Shown: piece after piece, positions 28,542 to 36,585 of the stretch
Position numbering within the stretch: position 1 is the first letter of the stretch
How the letters are laid out: every line of letters starts with the position of its first letter
Source: an uncultured Succinivibrionaceae bacterium
GTDB lineage: Bacteria > Pseudomonadota > Gammaproteobacteria > Enterobacterales > Succinivibrionaceae
Direction: 5' to 3'
DNA: 56,154 nucleotides
Assembly (NCBI GenBank): GCA_944390105.1
Contig: CALXOV010000031.1
Coordinates: 1 to 56,154, forward strand
Made by a program: the position numbers and the translations under genes
The notes under the pieces: generated by a model
Seen by the model: only the letters and a program-made list of their open reading frames with translations
Told to the model about the DNA's origin: nothing
Database searches by the model: none

Positions 28542-29213
28542 TCAAGTTAAATCCGTTTGCTCAGCTGGCGAAATACCACTTAAAGGATGTCCTTTAAAGC
28601 CGCGAGCTACCATGTAGATTTCAGCGGAGCGGTCGCGTGACGCTTCAGGTTTGCGCACTTTAACGCTTGCAAAGTCCTGGCGTAAAGCTGCTAAATACTC
28701 CTGCGAACCTTGTCCAGTAAACACTTTAACGACAAAAGTACCACCTATTTTAAGCACTCGACGCGCCATATCAAGCGCCAATTCAGATAGAAGCATCGCA
28801 CGCGGCTGATCAATGGCCTTGTTGCCTGACATGTTCGGGGCCATATCTGACAGCACCACATCCGCCCCGCTGCCTATCATTTCATAAAGTTGTGTAAACA
28901 CTGCATCCTCACGAAAGTCCCCCTGCAAAAAGGTAACCCCAGGGATCGGGCGGATAGGCAAAATATCGCAAGCGATCACTGTACCATTTGCGCCTACGCA
29001 TTTTTTAGCAAACTCTGACCAGCCCCCCGGCGCGGCCCCTAAATCAACCACTTTACTGCCGGGAGCTATCAGCTTGTCTTTTTGCTGCAACTCCTCTAGC
29101 TTAAAGCTAGCGCGCGAGCGCAGTCCCTGCTTGTGGGCCTTTTTGACAAAAGGATCGCTAAAATGCTCCTGTAGCCAGCGCGTTTGACTGGCGGTACGTT
29201 TCTTAGCAGGCAT
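28542..29213 (-). CDS. rlmE: 23S rRNA 2'-O-ribose U2552 methyltransferase
   Basis: RlmE (RrmJ/FtsJ) methylates U2552 in the 23S A-loop. The SAM motif [12 protein letters not shown] is at 55-66. The K-D-K-E catalytic set fits K38 (ASFKLEE), the Asp in LSDMAPN, the Lys in [10 protein letters not shown] and a Glu near the C-terminus. In E. coli it is joined to ftsH; here a 238-bp gap with a repeat element separates them. It is divergent from yhbY. Confidence 0.95.
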   Translation of the reverse strand: MPAKKRTASQTRWLQEHFSDPFVKKAHKQGLRSRASFKLEELQQKDKLIAPGSKVVDLGAAPGGWSEFAKKCVGANGTVIACDILPIRPIPGVTFLQGDFREDAVFTQLYEMIGSGADVVLSDMAPNMSGNKAIDQPRAMLLSELALDMARRVLKIGGTFVVKVFTGQGSQEYLAALRQDFASVKVRKPEASRDRSAEIYMVARGFKGHPLSGISPAEQTDLT

Positions 29214-29366
29214 GGCAACTCCATGCCTGTGAAAAATCTGCGTTAATTGTGTGCTGTAGCATATTTTTTATAAATAAAATCCTGTTGTAACTAGCTGATA
29301 CTGCCATTTAACTGATGATGGTAAGGCAGCGGTTTTATTTATGATTCATTATAACTATTTTGATTT

Positions 29367-29375
29367 TGTTATAAT
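29367..29375 (+). promoter_or_regulatory. Extended -10 promoter of yhbY
   Basis: TGTTATAAT is a perfect extended -10 (TGn plus TATAAT). No good -35 is seen upstream, as expected for extended -10 promoters. It lies about 100 bp before yhbY. Confidence 0.55.
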
Positions 29376-29473
29376 GAACAGATAGTGACAAAAGGTTCGC
29401 TTTTCAATTATTTTTATCAGAATCGCACGTTTTTTCATCAAAACGCAGTGTTTTTTAAGGAAAGTAAAGCAAT

Positions 29474-29764
29474 ATGCCGTTAAATCCTCGTCAGCGCCAA
29501 TTCTTAAAAGGTGAAGCTCACAGCTTAAACCCGGTCGTCATGCTCGGCAACGACGGCATCAGTGAAGGCGTCATTAAAGAGCTCGACAGCTCTCTTGAGC
29601 ATCATGAATTGCTCAAAGTACGCTTAAATGCCGGAGATACCCGCAAAGAGCAGGCACAGGAATTAGCTACAGCCACTAATGCCGAAGTGGTGCAGGTCAT
29701 TGGCCGCATTGCGGTGCTGTTTCGCCAGAAGAAAAAGGACAGCCGTTTTATTCTGCCGCGCTGA
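29474..29764 (+). CDS. yhbY: CRM-domain ribosome assembly RNA-binding protein YhbY
   Basis: YhbY is a 96-residue CRM domain associated with pre-50S particles. The opening LNPRQRQFLKGEAHSLNPVV, the GNDGIS loop (about 25-30), LLKVRLNAGD and the final VIGRIAVLFRQKKK fit the family. The start follows AAGGAAAG. Beyond the stop a perfect AGGTCAGCG/CGCTGACCT hairpin (29778-29799) lies before the convergent gene but has no T-run. Confidence 0.92.
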   Translation: MPLNPRQRQFLKGEAHSLNPVVMLGNDGISEGVIKELDSSLEHHELLKVRLNAGDTRKEQAQELATATNAEVVQVIGRIAVLFRQKKKDSRFILPR

Positions 29765-29817
29765 TAGAATTCCGCGTAGGTCAGCGCGTGCGCTGACCTT
29801 CCCTCTGCCGCTGCTAT

Positions 29818-30141
29818 TTAATTAACTCCAGGAAAAGAAGATACTTCCTGTATCGTAAAATCAGGAAAACTGTCTACCCACTGAATCGTAAAGTCCGGAA
29901 AGGACGAAACTTCCTGCCATTTGCCGCAGTCACTAGGGAAATTGCGTACCCACTGTACCTTAAGGTCAGGGAAATGTGCCACTCTTTGTACCTTAAAATC
30001 AGCAAAACTATTGACCACCTGCACTTTACCATAAAGTGCGATCCCTTTAAGTGTACAGTTGCCGTTTATCTCAGCTGCCGCTATGGAAATACCCAAGCTA
30101 CTAAGGCATATTATCAATAGTAAACTGCGCATCAGTATCAT
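29818..30141 (-). CDS. Secreted beta-repeat protein, putative 7_1-knot (septoil knot) family
   Basis: A small exported protein with a signal peptide (RSLLLIICLSSLGISIAAA) and a mature part made of near-identical short units: VNSFADFKVQRV, AHFPDLKVQWV, RNFPSDCGKWQEV, SSFPDFTIQWV, DSFPDFTIQEV and SSFPG. This pattern matches proteins that sequence databases label as 7(1) septoil knot domain proteins, named for a predicted highly knotted chain. Function is unknown. I prefer the ATG at 30141, 11 bases after AGGA; 30174 and 30132 are also possible. It is convergent with yhbY and downstream of greA. Confidence 0.65.
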   Translation of the reverse strand: MILMRSLLLIICLSSLGISIAAAEINGNCTLKGIALYGKVQVVNSFADFKVQRVAHFPDLKVQWVRNFPSDCGKWQEVSSFPDFTIQWVDSFPDFTIQEVSSFPGVN

Positions 30142-30242
30142 GTAGAGAACAATCCTCGCTAAAGAAGCCATCAACTTTGCAAAGCCGCGGCTGCAGCTGT
30201 AGTACCAAAAGCCGCGGACAGTCTCGGCGCAACAGGAGCGCT

Positions 30243-30737
30243 TTAGTCATTGACGTATTCAATACTGATAATGTCGTAGGTGACTTGCCCCTTGGGGATA
30301 TTGATGGTCACTTCATCATCTTCTTGCTTACCAAGGAACCCCTTAGCAATCGGGGTTCGATAAGAAATGTAATTCTTGCTAATGTCAGCTTCATCTTCAC
30401 CCACAATCTTATAGGTGATTTCCTCATCGGTATCGGCATTAACCACCGTCACCGTACAGCCGAAAACCACTTTTTTCGGCGCATTGCCGTGCGGCTTTAA
30501 TTTAGTAACATCAATAATATTGGCGCTAGCGAGCTTGCTTTCAATATCCTTAATGCGCGCCTCGCATAACCCCTGCTCTTCCTTAGCAGCATCGTACTCA
30601 GCATTTTCACTCAGATCGCCATGACTGCGCGCCTCGGCAATCGCTGCCACGATGCGCGGGCGCTCTACGGTCTTTAAACGCTCTAATTCCTTGCGCAGTA
30701 GCTGTTCACCGCGCGGCGTCATCGGAGTCTGTTCCAT
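30243..30737 (-). CDS. greA: Transcription elongation factor GreA
   Basis: GreA stimulates transcript cleavage by backtracked RNA polymerase. The N-terminal coiled coil holds [20 protein letters not shown] (about 36-55), where the tip acidic residues lie. The C-terminal FKBP-like domain ends with GKQEDDEV. At 164 residues it is 6 longer than in E. coli. A hairpin plus T-rich run lies just before the gene, between it and its likely promoter region. Confidence 0.96.
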   Translation of the reverse strand: MEQTPMTPRGEQLLRKELERLKTVERPRIVAAIAEARSHGDLSENAEYDAAKEEQGLCEARIKDIESKLASANIIDVTKLKPHGNAPKKVVFGCTVTVVNADTDEEITYKIVGEDEADISKNYISYRTPIAKGFLGKQEDDEVTINIPKGQVTYDIISIEYVND

Positions 30738-30763
30738 AATGGTTAACTCTTATTTTCAGCAAT

Positions 30764-30794
30764 AAAAAAGGAAAAACGCCCTATAGCGGACGTT
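30764..30794 (-). terminator. Leader terminator upstream of greA (GraL-like position)
   Basis: On the minus strand AACGTCC (30788-30794) pairs with GGGCGTT (30775-30781) around GCTATA, followed by TTTTCCTTTTTT. It lies about 30 bp before the greA ATG. E. coli greA also has a leader terminator producing GraL RNAs, so attenuated greA expression is a reasonable inference. Confidence 0.65.
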
Positions 30795-30913
30795 TCTAAA
30801 AAACTCAGTATTTGATTAGGTCGGATAATACCGACGCTTTTTATTCTATCACAGGCCTGCCGCCAAGATTGCAGTGTAGCATTATAGGCGACGGGCAAAC
30901 GTGAGGGACTGCG

Positions 30914-32101
30914 CTATTTTGACAAATCATCAAAAAAACGCTTGACACCTTGCATGAAGCCTTCGCTCTTAGGTTTGTGGCGCGAACGGGCTTTAGCCTG
31001 CTTATCGGGATCCGAGCTGGTGCCGTTTAAAGATGCCTCAAAACGGCGCAGCAAATCTTTTTGCTCAGCATTTAAATTGACTGGGGTCTCAACTGTGACC
31101 TTGCAATACAGATCTCCTGGCTGTAGCGAATTGTATGAGCGCACGCCTTTGCCAGACAAACGCATTACCGTGTCAGTCTGGGTCTCAGGTTTAATCGTCA
31201 CGCTAACCCGACCATCTAACGTTGGTACTTCCACCTGCCCGCCTAAGGCGGCCGTAGTGAAGCTGATGGGCAGCACGCAATACAGATTATTACCGCTGCG
31301 TTCAAAAATCTCGTGAGGCTTGACCGTGATATTAACGTAGAGATCTCCATTCTCCGCCCCGTTAATGCCGGCCTCGCCTTGCCCAGACAACCGGATGCGA
31401 TCACCATTGTCCACTCCAGCGGGGATCTTAACGCTTAAGGTCTTAGTCCGCTGCACGCGTCCGCTACCGCTACACTCGGGGCACGGATCTGCTGCTAACT
31501 GACCGCTGCCGTGGCAGTACGGGCAAGTCTGAGCCACGCGGAAGAAGCCCTGCTGCATTACTACCTGCCCCGTACCATGGCAGTGCGGACACGACTGTAG
31601 CTTACCGCTCTTACTGCCGGTACCATGACAGGTCGGGCACACATCCATTACCCGAACATTGACCTTCTTGGTAACGCCCTTGACTGCTTCCTCTAGCGTC
31701 AGTTCAACCTTAATGCGCATATCGCGACCACGATTGAAAGCCTCGCGCCGCGCCTGCGCCGATGAAGTGCCCTGACCTCCCGTGAAAATATCGCTGAAGA
31801 TATCAGAGAACTTATCACCGAAAATATCACCAAAGCCGCCGCCAAAAGGATTACCGCCACCACCGGCTCCGGCATTAAGTCCGTCAAAGCCGAACTGATC
31901 GTAAGCCTGACGTTTTTGCGGATCGGACAATACTTGGTAGGCTTCATTGATCTCGCGGAATTTTTCTCCGGCGTCGGGATCTTTATTGTGATCAGGATGG
32001 TACTTAATGGCTAGACGCTTGAAAGCGCGCTTAATCGCAGCTTCGTCCGCATCTTTAGCGACGCCAAGTACCTCATAATAATCTCTTTTCGCTTGAGCCA
32101 T
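30914..32101 (-). CDS. dnaJ: Chaperone protein DnaJ
   Basis: DnaJ delivers substrates to DnaK and stimulates its ATPase. The J domain carries HPD in [11 protein letters not shown] (about 34-44). A Gly/Phe-rich linker (about 75-110), four CXXCXGXG zinc repeats ([32 protein letters not shown]) and a C-terminal substrate domain follow. The length of 395 is normal. It is 106 bp downstream of dnaK, separated by a GGCGGC/GCCGCC hairpin. Confidence 0.97.
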   Translation of the reverse strand: MAQAKRDYYEVLGVAKDADEAAIKRAFKRLAIKYHPDHNKDPDAGEKFREINEAYQVLSDPQKRQAYDQFGFDGLNAGAGGGGNPFGGGFGDIFGDKFSDIFSDIFTGGQGTSSAQARREAFNRGRDMRIKVELTLEEAVKGVTKKVNVRVMDVCPTCHGTGSKSGKLQSCPHCHGTGQVVMQQGFFRVAQTCPYCHGSGQLAADPCPECSGSGRVQRTKTLSVKIPAGVDNGDRIRLSGQGEAGINGAENGDLYVNITVKPHEIFERSGNNLYCVLPISFTTAALGGQVEVPTLDGRVSVTIKPETQTDTVMRLSGKGVRSYNSLQPGDLYCKVTVETPVNLNAEQKDLLRRFEASLNGTSSDPDKQAKARSRHKPKSEGFMQGVKRFFDDLSK

Positions 32102-32134
32102 GTTGATCCTCGTACCTCAAGAAACGATTAACAG

Positions 32135-32155
32135 CAAAAGGCGGCTTACGCCGCC
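32135..32155 (-). terminator. Hairpin between dnaK and dnaJ
   Basis: GGCGGC (32140-32145) pairs with GCCGCC (32150-32155) around a 4-base loop; the minus-strand transcript continues with TTTTG. It is probably a partial terminator that makes DnaJ less abundant than DnaK. Confidence 0.5.
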
Positions 32156-32207
32156 ATTATCATGCGTAGCCCGCCCCGCGCACAGTGCAGAGCGGGAATA
32201 CTACTGA

Positions 32208-34154
32208 TTACTGCTTCTTGTCGTCCTTGACTTCCTCAAACTCAGCGTCAACTACGCCGTCATCGGACTTGCTCTGCGCCCCTTGGCTGCTCTGGCTGCC
32301 AGCACCTGCCGATGCGCCCTGCGAAGCTTGTTGAGCCTGAGCCTGCGCCTGAGCGGCCTGCATTAAGCCTTGACCAGCCTCCATTACCTTCTTCTCGGCA
32401 GCTTCGATCTTATCCTTGTCATCGCCGCGGATAGCCAGCTCAAGCTCAGCGATAGCCTTCTCTACACTCTCCTTGACAGATGCCGGAGCGTTGGCCACAT
32501 CATTAAGCTGCTTTCTCATCGCGTGCACCGTCGCATCAGCGCGATTACGGGCATTGGCCAAGTCCTCAAACTTCTTGTCCTCAGCTGAATGCTCCTGCGC
32601 CTCACGCACCATGCGCTGAATGTCTTCATCAGACAGCCCCGAGGAGGATTGAATCGTGATCTTCTGCTCCTTGCCAGTATTCTTATCCTTAGCTGACACG
32701 TGGATTAAGCCGTCGGCATCAATATCGAAAGTCACTTCAATCTGCGGTACGCCACGCGGAGCCGGAGCAATACCCTCTAAGTTAAACTGACCTAAGGATT
32801 TATTATCGGCAGCGCGCTTACGCTCTCCCTGTAGCACGTGAATGGTCACCGCCGGCTGATTATCCTCCGCCGTTGAGAAAACTTGCGACTTTTTGGTAGG
32901 AATAGTCGTGTTCTTCTCAATTAAAGTGGTCATCACTCCGCCTAAGGTCTCAATACCTAATGACAGCGGGGTCACATCCAGAAGCAACACATCCTTCTTG
33001 GTGCCGGATAACACGCCACCCTGAATAGCGGCACCAATAGCCACCGCCTCATCCGGGTTAACATCCTTACGCGGCTCTTTGCCAAAGAAATCAGCCACGA
33101 GCTTCTGCACCATCGGCATACGGGTCTGGCCGCCGACTAACAGCACATCGTCAATGTCGCTGACCGACATGCCTGCATCATGTAGAGCCGTCTTTACCGG
33201 CTCTAAGGTCTTTTGCACCAGATCCTCAACTAATGACTCAAGCTTAGCACGCGTAATCTTAATGTTCAGGTGCTTCGGCCCAGTAGCATCTGCCGTAATG
33301 TACGGTAAGTTAACATCGGTCTGTTGCGAAGAGGAGAGCTCAATCTTAGCCTTTTCAGCAGCTTCCTTTAAACGCTGCAGCGCCAGCTGATCCTGACGCA
33401 GGTCAACCCCCTGCTGACTCTTAAATTCGTCCACTAAATAGTTAATAACACGATTATCAAAGTCCTCGCCGCCTAAGTGAGTATCACCATTAGTAGCAAG
33501 TACTTCAAAGGTCTTCTCGCCATCTACCTCGTCAATATCAATAATCGAGATATCGAAGGTACCGCCGCCTAAGTCGTAGACTGCAATCTTCTGCTCACCT
33601 TTGCCCTTATCCTCACCGTAAGCGATGGAAGCAGCGGTAGGCTCATTGATGATGCGCTTAACATCAAGGCCCGCAATACGGCCGGCGTCCTTAGTGGCCT
33701 GACGCTGGCTGTCATTGAAGTAAGCCGGGCAAGTGATCACAGCTTCAGTCACTTCCTCGCCTAAAATGTCCTCGGCGGTCTTCTTCATCTTTTTTAAGAC
33801 TTCAGCCGAAATCTGCGGCGGAGCTAACTTCTTGTCACGTACCTCTACCCATGCATCACCGTTGTCTGCCTTTACAATCTTATAAGGCATGATGGAAATA
33901 TCGCGCTGCACCTCGGCATCCTCATAACGACGGCCAATTAAGCGCTTAATGGCAAATAAGGTGTTCTTCGGGTTGGTGACCGCCTGACGCTTAGCGGCCT
34001 CGCCGACTAAGATTTCACCATCATCAGCATATGCTACGATGGAAGGAGTAGTACGACGTCCTTCGGAATTCTCCAGAACGCGAACTTTATCACCATCCAG
34101 CACTGCCACGCAGGAATTAGTAGTACCTAAGTCAATACCAATAATCTTACCCAT
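32208..34154 (-). CDS. dnaK: Chaperone protein DnaK (Hsp70)
   Basis: DnaK is the ATP-driven Hsp70. [16 protein letters not shown] starts at 5. The actin-like ATPase domain has [12 protein letters not shown] and [11 protein letters not shown]. The linker [11 protein letters not shown], a substrate-binding domain, an Ala/Gln/Ser-rich flexible tail and the terminal EEVKDDKKQ follow. The length of 648 is normal. A second sigma32-type promoter lies between grpE and dnaK, so dnaK can be induced on its own. Confidence 0.98.
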   Translation of the reverse strand: MGKIIGIDLGTTNSCVAVLDGDKVRVLENSEGRRTTPSIVAYADDGEILVGEAAKRQAVTNPKNTLFAIKRLIGRRYEDAEVQRDISIMPYKIVKADNGDAWVEVRDKKLAPPQISAEVLKKMKKTAEDILGEEVTEAVITCPAYFNDSQRQATKDAGRIAGLDVKRIINEPTAASIAYGEDKGKGEQKIAVYDLGGGTFDISIIDIDEVDGEKTFEVLATNGDTHLGGEDFDNRVINYLVDEFKSQQGVDLRQDQLALQRLKEAAEKAKIELSSSQQTDVNLPYITADATGPKHLNIKITRAKLESLVEDLVQKTLEPVKTALHDAGMSVSDIDDVLLVGGQTRMPMVQKLVADFFGKEPRKDVNPDEAVAIGAAIQGGVLSGTKKDVLLLDVTPLSLGIETLGGVMTTLIEKNTTIPTKKSQVFSTAEDNQPAVTIHVLQGERKRAADNKSLGQFNLEGIAPAPRGVPQIEVTFDIDADGLIHVSAKDKNTGKEQKITIQSSSGLSDEDIQRMVREAQEHSAEDKKFEDLANARNRADATVHAMRKQLNDVANAPASVKESVEKAIAELELAIRGDDKDKIEAAEKKVMEAGQGLMQAAQAQAQAQQASQGASAGAGSQSSQGAQSKSDDGVVDAEFEEVKDDKKQ

Positions 34155-34228
34155 AATATTTTCAACTCTCCGCTATTGCTGCAGCTGTCTTTTTGTGACA
34201 GCTGTCAAAATTCTTTATCCTAATCCAC

Positions 34229-34257
34229 ACATGGAGATGCAGATTTTACTTTTCAAG
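34229..34257 (-). promoter_or_regulatory. Sigma32 (RpoH) heat-shock promoter for dnaK
   Basis: CTTGAAA (34251-34257) and CTCCATGT (34229-34236) are 14 bases apart on the minus strand, fitting the RpoH consensus CTTGAAA-N(11-16)-CCCCATNT with one change. It abuts the grpE stop. Confidence 0.75.
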
Positions 34258-34258
34258 G

Positions 34259-34981
34259 CTAAGCCTGAATATTTATTCCTGATGCTGCAGACTGCGAAGC
34301 TGCAGTATTCTCAGTCCCCGGCTGCGTATGAGACACAACCACCATGGCCGGACGCACTACGCGTCCGTTAAGCACAAATCCCTTCTGCATCACATGCAGC
34401 ACGTGCTTAGGCGGAACATCAGCGCTTGGCACCATCGAAATGGCCTGATGCAAATTAGGATTAAACACCTCACCGACCGGGTTAATGCACTCCACTCCCA
34501 TGCCGTTTAATTCCTTTAGCAACAAAGTAATGGTATTGGCCACTCCATCTAAAGTAGCTTTGGTAGCCGGGTCTTCGCGATTGGACAGAGCTAAAGCCTG
34601 ATCTAATGAGTCATACACCGGAATAATGGCTTTGACGAACTTCTCTAAAGCAAATTTGCGCTCACGTTCCACATCCGCTTCAGCACGCTTCCTCGCATTG
34701 TCGGCTTCTGCTACTGCGCGCATCATGCGATCGCGATCATCCATCGATTTCTTAGCCAACACCTCAACTTGGGCGCGCAGCGCTGCGATCTGTACCTGAG
34801 GATCCTGCTCTTGAGCACAAGACTGGGCGTTTGCGTCGTCATTGGCGCCAGCTTGAGGATTAATAGAGCCTTCATCTGGGGTTGAGCTTGCCTGCACCTC
34901 GACATTTTCTGCCGGTACGGGTTGATCAGACTGAGCCTGTGCCTTAAGCGCATCTTGTAAATTCTGTTCTTCTGTCTGCAT
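34259..34981 (-). CDS. grpE: Nucleotide exchange factor GrpE
   Basis: GrpE releases ADP from DnaK. After an acidic, Gln/Ala-rich N-terminal region come the long coiled coil (DRDRMMRAVAEADNARKRAE) and the C-terminal beta domain with GEVFNPNLHQAISM. The frame is open to 35095, but that stretch overlaps a sigma32 promoter and is unlike GrpE, so I start at 34981 (MQTEEQNLQ, 240 residues). It is the first gene of grpE-dnaK-dnaJ. Confidence 0.93.
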   Translation of the reverse strand: MQTEEQNLQDALKAQAQSDQPVPAENVEVQASSTPDEGSINPQAGANDDANAQSCAQEQDPQVQIAALRAQVEVLAKKSMDDRDRMMRAVAEADNARKRAEADVERERKFALEKFVKAIIPVYDSLDQALALSNREDPATKATLDGVANTITLLLKELNGMGVECINPVGEVFNPNLHQAISMVPSADVPPKHVLHVMQKGFVLNGRVVRPAMVVVSHTQPGTENTAASQSAASGINIQA

Positions 34982-35063
34982 CTTGGATTCTCTAATTTTT
35001 TCTTTGTGCCAAAAATGAATCATTTTGGCAGCTTTTAGGGATAAAAAATAACAATTGCCCATT

Positions 35064-35092
35064 ACATGGGGATGCGTTGTCACACTTTCAAG
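35064..35092 (-). promoter_or_regulatory. Sigma32 (RpoH) heat-shock promoter for grpE
   Basis: CTTGAAA (35086-35092), a 14-base spacer and CCCCATGT (35064-35071) on the minus strand match the RpoH consensus at every fixed position. The predicted start lies about 75 bases before the grpE ATG chosen here. Confidence 0.85.
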
Positions 35093-35231
35093 CATAAAAG
35101 GATCTTTTTTGGCACGTCAGACCGGATAGTGCTAAGCAGACGCCTTACGTAAAGAGGCCAGATACTTGGCGGCAGGTATTTGTTACAATAACTGCTAGCA
35201 TTAATATGCACGGCAGAATATAAGGATAGAT

Positions 35232-35654
35232 ATGCAGTTTCGTAAACTTGCACTGGTTTCCGCTTTAAGCGGGACCCTGCTTTTAAGCGGTTGCGCCTAT
35301 CGCGCAGATTTAGCTCAAGGAAATTTCGTCGAACAAGAGCGCATTGACATGTTGCGCTACGGCATGAGCGCCGAGCAGGTGCGCTACATTTTGGGGACAC
35401 CCATGCTGATTGATCCATTCGACAATAGCCGCTGGTACTACGTCCATTATCTGCGTGAAGGCTGGAACGAGCCCCAGATTAAAAACTTAATTGTGCTCTT
35501 CTCTGGCGCTGCCTTGATTGATGTCTCCGGCGACTTTGAAAAGCCTGCTGACTTCATGCAAGGTCAGTCCGGACAGATAAGCAAGATCACCGATCTACCG
35601 CCGGCCACTCCGCAACCGAATATTGAGGCCGAGCGCAATCTCAACGCCGACTAG
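35232..35654 (+). CDS. bamE: Outer membrane protein assembly factor BamE
   Basis: BamE (SmpA) is a lipoprotein of the BAM complex that inserts outer-membrane barrels. The lipobox LLLSGC puts the lipidated Cys at 21. The SmpA/OmlA fold shows GMSAEQVRYILGTPMLIDPF (45-64) and WYYVHY. Its C-terminal Pro-rich tail makes it 140 residues, a little longer than E. coli BamE. It is divergent from grpE and followed at once by another lipoprotein gene. Confidence 0.93.
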   Translation: MQFRKLALVSALSGTLLLSGCAYRADLAQGNFVEQERIDMLRYGMSAEQVRYILGTPMLIDPFDNSRWYYVHYLREGWNEPQIKNLIVLFSGAALIDVSGDFEKPADFMQGQSGQISKITDLPPATPQPNIEAERNLNAD

Positions 35655-35667
35655 GTGCAGTCCCCCT

Positions 35668-36297
35668 ATGCAGCATCCCTTTTGGCTTTTAAGTGTACTG
35701 ACTGCTGCCCTGCTGTGTAGCAGTTGTAGTATTGAGGTCGTGGATTCACAGGAACGAACTTTACCTGAAGATACGCTCTACAATCTACGTTTGAACTCAG
35801 CCTCTACGCCTGAAGGGCAATTTATGACTGACTGCCTGCAGTGCATACAAGGTGATATGAGTAAGCTTTCGCGCTTGATTTCCAGCTACGAGGCTTCTTA
35901 TCGTGACACAACTTGTGCCGCCCCATTAGCATTGCAGCGCTATCGCCCCAATCTATTGTTTGAAAGCTGCGCGCAAAAAGCGTTGCAGCAGGGCGATAAA
36001 AGCGCCTTTGCAGCGATAATTACCCGTCCTGGGCGCGCCGCACGCATTGCCCAGCGCTTTTACAGTGAGGGTAATTTAACTGACGGCGCTTTTTGGTTGC
36101 AGCGCGTAGTTAACCTCCTCGGTGAAAAGGACGGCTTAACTACCGCCGGGCGTATTTTTGTGCAGTCGCGCTCCACTTTAAGCACCGGTGCTCGTCTTCT
36201 GGAGCAGGCCGCGCGCCTTGGCAGCCGCGAGGCTGCACAAATTCTGCTCGCTCTCACCATGCCAAGTTCCTCTTACTATCAGCAGCTGCAGCCTTAA
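35668..36297 (+). CDS. Hypothetical lipoprotein with helical repeats
   Basis: I do not recognise a named family. The 209-residue product has a signal peptide ending in LLCSSC (lipobox). A mostly helical body with an Ala-rich end (LLEQAARLGSREAAQILLAL) resembles Sel1/TPR-type repeats, with several Cys residues in the first half. The frame is open from 35623, inside bamE; the ATG at 35668 gives the signal peptide and lies 13 bp after the bamE stop, so it is probably co-transcribed with bamE. Confidence 0.7.
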   Translation: MQHPFWLLSVLTAALLCSSCSIEVVDSQERTLPEDTLYNLRLNSASTPEGQFMTDCLQCIQGDMSKLSRLISSYEASYRDTTCAAPLALQRYRPNLLFESCAQKALQQGDKSAFAAIITRPGRAARIAQRFYSEGNLTDGAFWLQRVVNLLGEKDGLTTAGRIFVQSRSTLSTGARLLEQAARLGSREAAQILLALTMPSSSYYQQLQP

Positions 36298-36330
36298 TGC
36301 ACCGTTATAATACAGTAGGCAACTAGCGCT

Positions 36331-36359
36331 TTGACAAAATCATCGCTTAAAGATAAGCT
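36331..36359 (+). promoter_or_regulatory. trp operon promoter
   Basis: TTGACA (36331-36336) and TAAGCT (36354-36359) are separated by 17 bases, about 45 bases before the leader peptide. I see no convincing TrpR operator palindrome over the -10. Confidence 0.7.
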
Positions 36360-36405
36360 TACAGACAGTTAATTACTTAATGATTGATTAAGGAATTTTA
36401 TTTTT

Positions 36406-36465
36406 ATGCAACAGGCATCCGCAGTTATTTCTTTACAACAGCAGTGGTGGCAGCTTGCGTCCTAG
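36406..36465 (+). CDS. trpL: trp operon leader peptide
   Basis: A 19-codon frame begins MQQASAV and carries two tandem Trp codons (TGG-TGG, 36445-36450) near its end, then stops at TAG 36463-36465. AAGGA lies upstream (36390-36394). Stalling at the Trp codons when charged tRNA-Trp is scarce is the sensor of the attenuator that follows. Confidence 0.88.
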   Translation: MQQASAVISLQQQWWQLAS

Positions 36466-36526
36466 CGGGCCGTCTGCTGTACTGTGTATGCTTGCAGAAA
36501 AACCCGCTTTAAGCGGGTTTTCTTTT
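36438..36526 (+). promoter_or_regulatory. trp attenuator (pause, antiterminator and terminator stems)
   Basis: ACAGCAG (around 36438-36444) can pair with CTGCTGT (36474-36480) as the pause hairpin. AGCGGG (36464-36469, over the trpL stop) can pair with CCCGCT (36503-36508) as antiterminator. AACCCGCTT-AAGCGGGTT (36501-36520) followed by TTCTTTT is the terminator. A ribosome stalled at the Trp codons leaves AGCGGG free; a ribosome at the stop codon hides it. Confidence 0.8.
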
Positions 36527-36585
36527 ATCCATCTACATTAAAACCCGCTTAAAGCTTAGCTTTGATTGTCAAGAAAGGAGTCTTT

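Noticed and set aside
36300-36360. A TrpR operator over the trp promoter
   Set aside because: No palindrome like the known TrpR site spans the -10 region; regulation visible here is attenuation only.
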